Assembly: GCF_041052385.1 (NCBI RefSeq)
Contig: NZ_CP163439.1
Span: forward strand, 1,054,001-1,118,000
Direction of reading: 5' to 3'
DNA: 64,000 nucleotides
DNA from: Streptomyces sp. R28
GTDB lineage: Bacteria > Actinomycetota > Actinomycetes > Streptomycetales > Streptomycetaceae
This document shows, one piece after another, positions 57,578 through 64,000 of the stretch (position 1 is the first letter of the stretch; the number at the start of each line of letters is the position of its first letter). Below the pieces are notes generated by a model that worked only from the letters and a program-made list of their open reading frames with translations, was not told the DNA's origin and searched no databases. The position numbers were made by a program, and so were the translations under genes.

Positions 57578-57634
57578 GCGCCGATCATAGGACGTGTCCC
57601 TCTCGGTGTGACCCGGTGCGGTGCTTGGCGGTTG

Positions 57635-58828
57635 TCAGCGCAACGCGCGCTCGTCCGCGTGGAGCGCGGCGGTGAGCCGGATGGTGATGAACTCGTTGTT
57701 GTCCGCCTTGCCCGGCGTACGGCCGGAGGAGAACGGGAAGTTGTTGTCGTTCAGGACGGCCAGGGTCCGGTCGTCGACGAGGTTCACGTCCTCGATCGTC
57801 TGGAACGGGAAGCGGAAGGTCTCCCCAAAACCCCCGAGTCCCTTGGGGTCCGCGATGTCCAGCAGGTCGGCGACCAGGGTCTTGTCCATCAGTCCGTCGC
57901 CGTCGCGGTCACGGGTGTCGGCCAGGTAGATCCGCTTGAACTTGGCGGTGTCGCCCTGTCCACCATCACGCTCGATGACGAGGAAGCGGTGCCGGTCGAC
58001 GGCGGTGGCGTCACCGATGGCGTTCGAGGTCGACTCCAGGCGGTAGACGAAGCGCGTGCCCGTGTAGGTGCGCGTGCGCAGGTCGAACTCGCTGAACCGC
58101 AGATCTCCGGGGGTGTCGCCGTTCACCGTGCCCTCGAGGAGCGGGTAGAGGCGGCGGCCGTCCACGGAGCGGACCAGGCCCTCGAACCCCTTGCTGCTCG
58201 CGATGTCGGGCCGGGCGCCGTTCAGGTACGGGTTCTCCGGCGCCTTCACCCCGTCGAGCGGGACGGGAGCCTCCAGGAGGCGGCCGCACGAGGAGAAGTG
58301 CAGCAGCCAGGGACCGAACTCGTCGCCCATCCAGTACGTCCCGTCCGGCATCCGCACGATGGACTCGACGTCGAAGTCGGCGCCGGTGAGCACACGGTCG
58401 GCCCGCGTGAGCGGGAACGGAACATGGCGGTCGGGGTCGGTGAACTGGAAGCCGCCCAGCACGGTGACCTTTCCGGTCCGGGTGTCCGGCTTGATGCGGT
58501 GGACGCGGAGCAGGAAGTCCGCGCTGTTGGCCTTGGTGCCGTAGCCGTTGTCCGACAGCACGTCGAAGGTGCCGTCACGCCGGTTCACGACCCCGCTGAA
58601 ACCTTGCACGGGCTGGTGGGCGAACGGCGCCGCGATCCCGTTGAAGGGACCCGCCCCGATGGCCGAGCCGGACGGCTCGCTGCCCGGCACGAACGTCTCG
58701 GCCTGCAGCGAGGCGAAGCCGGTCAGCGTGGCCCGTCCGAAGTCCTGCGCGCCCCGGTCGGCCACCGCGGGCGACGCGAGAGAGACGGTCAGCACCGCGG
58801 CGCTGACCATGATCGAGATTCTTCTCAT
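57635..58828 (-). CDS. Secreted esterase-like phytase-family protein
   Basis: This is a 397-residue exported protein. The chosen ATG 58828 gives a standard signal peptide (MRRISIMVSAAVLTVSLASP); the frame extends 13 residues upstream. The mature sequence is a beta-propeller-like esterase/phytase domain: GFSGVVNRRDGTFDVLSDNG, FDVESIVRMPDGTYWMGDEF, SKGFEGLVRSVDGRRLYPLL and ALNDNNFPFS-type repeats. Members have been linked to phosphate-ester or lipid hydrolysis, but this protein's substrate is unknown. It runs in the same direction as the MFS gene, which lies 53 bases upstream. Confidence 0.85.
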   Translation of the reverse strand: MRRISIMVSAAVLTVSLASPAVADRGAQDFGRATLTGFASLQAETFVPGSEPSGSAIGAGPFNGIAAPFAHQPVQGFSGVVNRRDGTFDVLSDNGYGTKANSADFLLRVHRIKPDTRTGKVTVLGGFQFTDPDRHVPFPLTRADRVLTGADFDVESIVRMPDGTYWMGDEFGPWLLHFSSCGRLLEAPVPLDGVKAPENPYLNGARPDIASSKGFEGLVRSVDGRRLYPLLEGTVNGDTPGDLRFSEFDLRTRTYTGTRFVYRLESTSNAIGDATAVDRHRFLVIERDGGQGDTAKFKRIYLADTRDRDGDGLMDKTLVADLLDIADPKGLGGFGETFRFPFQTIEDVNLVDDRTLAVLNDNNFPFSSGRTPGKADNNEFITIRLTAALHADERALR

Positions 58829-58881
58829 GGCGCGCACAGTAGGAGCGCCGGGTGACGGACACGCCAACGACAGACGTCATC

Positions 58882-60438
58882 TCAGGGCGTCGGCATGCCT
58901 CCGCCCTGGAGCCGTTCCAGGTCGGAGGGGCGGACCTGGATGACGAGGAGGGCGATCACCGCGGCGATCGCGGTGAAGATCGCGGCCATGATGAAGGCGG
59001 CCGAGACTCCCGCGGTGAGGACCTCGTCGGCGTAGGCCGCCGGGAGCTGCCCCGTGCGCTCGAAGCGCAGCCGCTCCACGGGGGTCGCCTGGGACATGAA
59101 GGCGGGGATCTGTTTGTCGGCCTCGTTGCCGCTGGCCGTACCGAACGTCGTGACCAGGATGGACAGCCCGAGGGAACCACCCACCTGCTGGGTGGCGTTG
59201 AGGAGTCCGGAGGCCGCGCCCGTCTCCCGGGTGGCCACGTTGGACAGCGCCATCAGGGTCAGCGACACGAACTCCATGCCCATGCCGAGGCTGAAGACGA
59301 GGATCGGGCCGAGGATGCTGCCCGCGTAGGTGGAGTGGACGTCGGTCAGGGTCAGCCAGCCGAGGCCGGCGGCGGCCAGGATCGCGCCGGTCACCATGAA
59401 CGGCTTGGGCCCGTACTTCGGCAGGAGTTGGGAGGCGAGCCCCGCGCCCACCGCGATGACGGCGCTCACCGGCAGGAACGCCAGCCCGGCCTGGAGCGGG
59501 CTGAAGTCCAGCACGTTCTGGACGAAGAGGGTGAGGAAGAAGAACATGCCGAAGATCGCGGCAGCGAGGCTCAGCATCATGCCGTAGGTGCCCGCCCGGT
59601 TGCGGTCCGCGAACATGTGCAGGGGGGTGATCGGCTGCCGGGAGCGCTTTTCGATCAGAACGAACGCCAGCAGGACGACGACGGCCGCCCCGAACGCGGC
59701 CAGGGTGATCGGGTCCCGCCAGCCGTCCTGCGCGGCCCGGATGAACCCGTACACCAGCAGCACCATGCCGATGGTGGAGGCCAGCGCGCCCGCCAGGTCG
59801 AAGTGACCGGGGTGGCGCTCGGACTCCCGGATCCAGCGCGGGGTGGCGAGCGCGATGAGCAGCCCGATCGGCACGTTGACGAACAGCACCCAGCGCCAGT
59901 TCAGCCATTCGACCAGGATTCCGCCCGCCAGCAGCCCGATCGCGCCGCCGCCCGCCGAGACCGCGGCGAAGACGCCGAACGCCCTGTTGCGGTCGGGCCC
60001 TTCACGGAAGGTCGTACTGATCAGGGCGAGGGCGGTCGGGGACGCGATGGCGCCGCCGACGCCCTGGAGGGCACGAGCGGCGAGGAGTTGCCACTCGTTC
60101 TGGGACATGCCGCCGAGCAACGAGGCGAGTACGAAGAGCAGTACGCCGAAGACGAAGACCCGGCGTCTGCCGAGGATGTCGCCCATCCTGCCGCCGAGCA
60201 GCAGCAGCCCGCCGAAGGTGAGCGTGTAGGCGTTGATCACCCAGGAGAGGCTGGTCGTGGAGAAGCCGAGCGAGCGCTGGATGTCCGGCAGGGCGATGTT
60301 CACGATGGTGATGTCGAGCACCACCATCAGCTGGCAGGAGGCGATGACCAGCAGCGCCATACCGCTGCCACGGCCATCGCCCCGCTCCGTCTCCTGCGGG
60401 GTGGTCCGTGCTTCGGGTGTCGGCTCGGGATTGCTCAT
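58882..60438 (-). CDS. MFS drug/small-molecule exporter, DHA2 family
   Basis: This is a 518-residue transporter with about 14 predicted membrane helices. The start at ATG 60438 (MSNPEPTPEARTTPQ) is preferred to the longer frame. It has the first-helix MVVLDITIVNIALPDIQRSL, the loop 2-3 motif GGRMGDILGRRRVFVFGV and the ALQGVGGAIASPTALALIST antiporter motif C region. DHA2 members export toxic organics or antibiotics using the proton gradient. It is 9 kb from the NRPS cluster, so a link to the peptide is possible but not shown. No regulator gene adjoins it. Confidence 0.93.
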   Translation of the reverse strand: MSNPEPTPEARTTPQETERGDGRGSGMALLVIASCQLMVVLDITIVNIALPDIQRSLGFSTTSLSWVINAYTLTFGGLLLLGGRMGDILGRRRVFVFGVLLFVLASLLGGMSQNEWQLLAARALQGVGGAIASPTALALISTTFREGPDRNRAFGVFAAVSAGGGAIGLLAGGILVEWLNWRWVLFVNVPIGLLIALATPRWIRESERHPGHFDLAGALASTIGMVLLVYGFIRAAQDGWRDPITLAAFGAAVVVLLAFVLIEKRSRQPITPLHMFADRNRAGTYGMMLSLAAAIFGMFFFLTLFVQNVLDFSPLQAGLAFLPVSAVIAVGAGLASQLLPKYGPKPFMVTGAILAAAGLGWLTLTDVHSTYAGSILGPILVFSLGMGMEFVSLTLMALSNVATRETGAASGLLNATQQVGGSLGLSILVTTFGTASGNEADKQIPAFMSQATPVERLRFERTGQLPAAYADEVLTAGVSAAFIMAAIFTAIAAVIALLVIQVRPSDLERLQGGGMPTP

Positions 60439-60571
60439 GGCATCGCGCCGCGGCGGGGGTTCGGTGGCTGGTTCCCGCCACCATTCGACCGTACGCCGCT
60501 GCGGGACGGCCCTCCAGTCGATCACGGAGCCGGGCCGTGGCGCCCCTGGTGGGGACCTGGTGGGGCCCAGG

Positions 60572-61989
60572 TCAGCGACCGGCGCGGATCAGGCCCGTGA
60601 GATAGCGCCACAGCGAGGAGCGCCGGCGGGCGAACTGGTCCGGCAGCACCGGCTCGGCCGTCTGAGGTGCCGAGGTGCGCGCGGACGCCGAGGGCCGCTC
60701 GGGCACCGAGGCGAGTTCGTACCGTACGGGCAGGGAGCGCAGGCCGCGCATGAACGGCGAGGAGCGCCACGGCAGTTGGTCGGCCGGGAGCGCGAGGTCC
60801 AGATGGGAGAACCGCTCGAAGAGCCGGCCCACGCCCACCGCCGCGACCGTCGACGCGAGCCCGCGGGCCGGGCACTGGCGGCGGCCCGCGCCCCAGGACA
60901 AATGCGCCCGGGTGCTGATGGTGCTGCTCGGCGCCACGTGATCGGCGAAGAGCGGGTCGGCGTGCGCGGCGGCGGAGGAGACCCACACCGGGTCGCCGGC
61001 CCGGATCGTGTAGTTGCCGAGCTCGGTGTCCTTGGCGGCGAAGCGCGGTACGAAGTTCACCAGCGGCGGCTTGCGCATGACCACCCGGTTCATGGTCTCC
61101 CTGATCATCCCGGCGGACAGGCTGGCGCGCACGCCGCCGTCGCCGTCGCCGTCGCCGGAGATGACCTCGACCACGGTGTTGGACATGAGGATCCCGACGT
61201 GGTCGGAGGTCATGCCGAGCAGCATGAACAGCTCACGGGCCAGCTCGTCCAGCGAGAGATCGGGATGCGCGGCCAGAAGGTAGGAGGGGGAGTCGTCCCC
61301 GGGCTCCTTGAGCTTCACGGCCGCCAGTTCCACGAGCGTCGCGAGCAGTCGCTCCAAGGCGGGCTCCGCGTCCGGACCCGCGTCCAGGACCCGCCACATG
61401 TCCATCAGCGCGTCGTCGCCCTGGGAGCCGGGGAAGCCGAGCAGATGACTGCCACCATCAGGGGCAGCGGCCGGGAGAACTGCGCGGACAGGTCCGCGAC
61501 GCCCGTGCCGCCGCCCTGCCCCACCAAGGTGATCAGTTCGTCGGCGTAGGCGGTGACGGCCGCCTTCAGTCGCTTGGCCTGGGGGTGGCCGGGATCCTGG
61601 AAGGGTTTGAGCGCCGTGTCCCACGCCGTCCGCAGCGCCCCGTATCCGGGACCACCCTGGATCAGCACATGGTTGACCTCCAGGGACGGCCCGAGCGGCC
61701 AGTCGGCGGGTACTTCGCCCGCCGAGCGGGCCCGCCAGTTCTCCAGCCCCTTCGGCCAGCCGTCGTCGTCCTGGAGGACCTGCAGCGCCTCCCGGTAGCC
61801 GAGGACCAGCCAGGCGGGCACACCCAGCAGGTCGACCGGTGCGACGGGGCCGTGCCGCTGCCTCAGCCGCTCGTACACGAGCGACGGGCGTGTCTCGTAG
61901 TCGCGGGTCAGCAGCGGTTCGGGAGCCATCTCCTCCAACCGGGTGCCGTCGACGTCCACGGCTGCGCTCTCACCCCACTGCGATTCCAT
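60572..61989 (-). pseudogene. Cytochrome P450, CYP157-like, split by a one-base frameshift and lacking the ExxR Glu
   Basis: The N-terminal half (from ATG 61989) runs to about 61450 with FSRPLPLMVA, and the rest (HLLGFPGSQGDD to the C-terminus at 60572) continues one frame over. Adding one base near 61448 joins them into about 472 residues. The heme loop is LSWGAGRRQCPARGLA with the ligand Cys intact. At the K-helix, RVVMRKPPL aligns to the usual EELLRYxPP, so the normally invariant Glu of ExxR is Val. The I-helix is LGMTSDHVG rather than AGxDT. Such altered motifs are typical of the CYP157 family in Streptomyces, often linked to conservon signalling operons, but no conservon genes are present here. 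Confidence 0.8.
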
Positions 61990-62155
61990 CTGCCCGCCGC
62001 CCTCCGACACTCCCCGCACCGGCGCACTACCCGTCAGTAGTCAACAACGCCGGTGACCCTACCGCAGGGGCACTTCCGGGTGAACGACGGGTGCGGCGGC
62101 CGTCAGCGGCGTGGTCACCCCTCCGTCGGCAGGGGCGTCGTCTCCCCACCCGGCG

Positions 62156-62881
62156 TCATGCCAACTCCTCGGCGGACTTCGCTCCCTGATCGCGCAGCCA
62201 TGCGACCAGCGCGGGGTGGCCTGAGCGGTGGGCGGCGTCGAGCGGGGTCAGCCGGTCGTAGCCGACCCAGTTCACGTCACCGCCCCGTCGCAGCAGGTAA
62301 TCGGCCGTCCGGCGTTGCCCGCCGTGGCAGGCGCACCACAGCGCGCTGGTGATGTCCTCCTCGGTGGGCGGGTCGGACTCGGACGTGCAGCAGGCGGTGA
62401 CACGGTCGGCCTCGCCGAGGGCGGCGGCCTGCCACAGGGTGGTGCGGGCGCCACGCTCCAGCAGCCGTCGCGCGCTCTCCCACTGCCCGAAGGCCACCGC
62501 GTCCGCCATCGGCGTGCCGTTGCCGATGACCGCGCCGTCGGCCTCGATGTCCGCGCCCAGGTCGAGCAGGGCGTCCAGGACGGGCACGTCGTCGGTGCTG
62601 GCGGCCCAGTGCAGCGGGGTCTCGCGGTGCGCGCCGGTGAACCGGGCGTTCACGTCCGCGCCCGCGGCGACCAGCGCGGTCACCGTTGCGGAACCGTTGG
62701 GCAGGTGACCGGGCCAGTCAGTGGCGACATGCAGCAGAGTCCGCGCGGTCTTCCTGTTGCCCAGCCGTGCCGTGGCCAGCCCCGGATGAGCGGTGATCAG
62801 GTCCTGCAACGCGCCCACGTCGCCGGTCCGGATCGCCTCGACGGCGGCGCGGGCGAGCGGAGCGGTCGTATCGATGAGCAT
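62156..62881 (-). CDS. Ankyrin-repeat protein
   Basis: This is a 241-residue protein starting at ATG 62881 behind GGGAGGTGG. It is built mostly of ankyrin-like repeats: DLITAHPGLATARLGNRKTA, TVTALVAAGADVNARFTGAH, ETPLHWAASTDDVPVLDALL, DLGADIEADGAVIG and a final DRLTPLDAAHRSGHPALVAW. No enzymatic domain, signal or membrane segment was seen. Ankyrin repeats are protein-binding scaffolds; partners are unknown. The P450 remnant is upstream and the cobalamin riboswitch is on the other side, on the opposite strand. Confidence 0.88.
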   Translation of the reverse strand: MLIDTTAPLARAAVEAIRTGDVGALQDLITAHPGLATARLGNRKTARTLLHVATDWPGHLPNGSATVTALVAAGADVNARFTGAHRETPLHWAASTDDVPVLDALLDLGADIEADGAVIGNGTPMADAVAFGQWESARRLLERGARTTLWQAAALGEADRVTACCTSESDPPTEEDITSALWCACHGGQRRTADYLLRRGGDVNWVGYDRLTPLDAAHRSGHPALVAWLRDQGAKSAEELA

Positions 62882-62974
62882 CGGCCACCTCCCAGGTCCC
62901 CACCTGGATAACACGGCCCACTGACAACACCCCTTCCCGCAGGCCACGGCGCCCCTGTCCGGCCGCCCCCGGAC

Positions 62975-63180
62975 CCCGTTCTGTTACGCTCCCCGGGCCT
63001 CCCACGGGGGAAGTCCGGTGAGAGTCCGGCGCTGACCCGCAACGGTGTGCGCGGGGACCATGTGGTCCCTCACGCAAGCCCGATCGCCCGTGGTGGGCGC
63101 GACCCGTTGACTGCTCGCCGTGGACTGCGAGAGGGGACCGCGCGGCCGGCACGGTCGTACGGGCCGTCTCCTGATCGATG
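62975..63180 (+). promoter_or_regulatory. Cobalamin riboswitch before the BtuC/FecCD permease
   Basis: The leader between the ankyrin gene and the permease carries the conserved cobalamin aptamer core: ctcccacgggggaagtccgg, tgagagtccggcgctgaccc, gcaacggtgtgcgcggg, then ctcacgcaagcccgatcgcc and a later ccgtggactgcgagaggggac. These are the Streptomyces-type B12 riboswitch signatures. It sits 36 bases upstream of the GTG start at 63216 and would reduce permease expression when cobalamin is abundant. Boundaries are approximate, and the 3' end is less clear than the core. Confidence 0.85.
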
Positions 63181-63215
63181 TTCACAGGCGGGCCCAGGCG
63201 AAGGACCGCCCGCCC

Positions 63216-64000
63216 GTGCACCGAAGTCCGACCCGGACATGGAGACCGCAACCGAGATCCGGAGCGTCCCGACGGCCCGGTGCGTCACGCGTACCGGTGG
63301 TGCCGCTCGTCCTCGTGCTGGGGCTGCTCCTGCTCGTCTCACTCGTGTGCGGCGTGGGGCTCGGCACCGCCGGGATCGGGTGGGGAGATGTCTTCCGGCT
63401 GCTCGGGGCGGGGTTGACCGGCGGGACCATCGAAGCTCGGGACGTCCCCGCCTCCACCATCGTGTGGGAGATCCGGCTGCCGCGCGTCGTGCTCGGTGCC
63501 GTCGTCGGAGCCGGGCTCGCGTCCGTCGGGGTGGCGGTGCAGGCGATGGTGCGCAACGCGCTCGCCGATCCGTTCGTGCTCGGCATCTCCTCGGGCGCCG
63601 CGGTGGGCGCCAACGCCGTGATCCTGCTGGGGGCGTTCGCCGGACTCGGGGTCTGGGCGCTGTCCCTGTCGGCCTTCGGGTCGGCGCTCGCGGCGACGGC
63701 GCTGGTGTACGCCGTGGCCCGGTCTCCGCACGGCCTCACCCCGCTGCGGCTGATCCTGACCGGGACGGCACTGGCGTACGGCTTCGAGGCCGTCACCACC
63801 GTCATGGTGTTCGGCGCGGCCCGGGGTGAGGCGGCACGGTCGGCGATGATGTGGCTGCTCGGGAGCCTGGGCGGCGCGACCTGGGCCCAGGTGCCGCTCG
63901 CCGCGGTGACCGTGGCGGCCGGGTGGGCGTGGCTGCGGCGGCGGGCCGAGGCGCTCAACGCCCTCGCCATGGGGGACGAGACGGCCGCCGCGCTCGGCGT
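63216..64000 (+). CDS. FecCD/BtuC-family ABC permease, probable cobalamin importer (partial, runs off right edge)
   Basis: The frame from GTG 63216 (AAGGA 10 bases upstream) is open to the window end, 261 codons. After a hydrophilic leader it has membrane segments VVPLVLVLGLLLLVSLVCGV, IRLPRVVLGAVVGAGLASVG and later helices, with the FecCD/BtuC signature NALADPFVLGISSGAAVGAN and LILTGTALAYGFE. The family imports siderophores, heme or cobalamin through a binding protein. The cobalamin riboswitch in the leader favours vitamin B12. The last helices and the binding-protein and ATPase genes lie outside the window. Confidence 0.9.
   Translation, partial: MHRSPTRTWRPQPRSGASRRPGASRVPVVPLVLVLGLLLLVSLVCGVGLGTAGIGWGDVFRLLGAGLTGGTIEARDVPASTIVWEIRLPRVVLGAVVGAGLASVGVAVQAMVRNALADPFVLGISSGAAVGANAVILLGAFAGLGVWALSLSAFGSALAATALVYAVARSPHGLTPLRLILTGTALAYGFEAVTTVMVFGAARGEAARSAMMWLLGSLGGATWAQVPLAAVTVAAGWAWLRRRAEALNALAMGDETAAALG

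Noticed and set aside
58882..60438. MFS exporter as part of the NRPS cluster
   Set aside because: It is 9 kb away with unrelated secreted-enzyme genes between; no shared regulatory site was seen.

Overview
The window is high-GC, dense, operon-packed DNA from a Streptomyces or close relative. The signs are strong GC bias at third codon positions, GTG starts, a contractile injection system (CIS) with eCIS-core and AAA genes, an NRPS cluster with an MbtH protein, a TgmA/TgmB graspetide pair, a CebR-type operator, and c-di-AMP (ydaO) and cobalamin riboswitches. No tRNA, rRNA, CRISPR array or insertion sequence was seen.

Layout. (1) 1-16787, minus strand: part of a CIS locus cut by the left edge. 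In transcription order it holds sheath, tube, a zinc-ribbon baseplate-like protein, a small structural or accessory protein, a DUF4255 tail-terminator protein, an AAA ATPase, a small accessory protein, a very large eCIS-core (DUF4157) protein, a putative immunity protein, a CIS tube/baseplate protein, a LysM protein and a VgrG/gpD-like spike. The giant protein ends in a predicted nuclease. That tip and the next gene have clearly lower GC than the rest, which looks like a swapped-in toxin/immunity cassette inside a CIS operon. (2) 17321-22801, plus strand: a glucarate uptake and catabolism operon (binding protein, two permeases, 5-dehydro-4-deoxyglucarate dehydratase, glucarate dehydratase) behind a promoter and a palindromic operator. 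(3) 22813-27992: dienelactone hydrolase, a Rossmann reductase divergent from a TetR regulator with a shared operator, an SDR, and a c-di-AMP riboswitch controlling an NlpC/P60-like protein that lacks the usual catalytic Cys. (4) 28074-50183, minus strand: an NRPS cluster of five modules in three proteins, C-A-T-C-A-T-E / C-A-T-C-A-T-E / C-A-T-TE, with MbtH, a P450 and a threonine/cysteate synthase-like PLP enzyme. (5) 50436-53622: a 2-oxoacid dehydrogenase E1-alpha gene and an unusual E1-beta-E2 fusion. (6) 53644-54806: a graspetide ligase and its precursor. (7) 55079-57133: a secreted tandem SGNH esterase behind a perfect CebR-type box. (8) 57143-64000: a hypothetical protein, a phytase-like esterase, a DHA2 MFS exporter, an atypical P450, an ankyrin protein, and a cobalamin riboswitch leading into a BtuC/FecCD permease that runs off the right edge.

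Three otherwise convincing genes (the eCIS-core giant, the middle NRPS and the second P450) are each broken by the loss of one base, always in the same direction. Two of the breaks lie in C or G runs. This looks more like base-calling error than three independent mutations, so their disruption should be treated as provisional.

The most interesting points are the apparent nuclease-immunity cassette in the CIS operon, the NRPS whose second A domain has an acidic-substrate-like pocket next to a cysteate synthase-like gene (a possible sulfonated residue), and the E1-beta-E2 fusion without an E3-binding domain.
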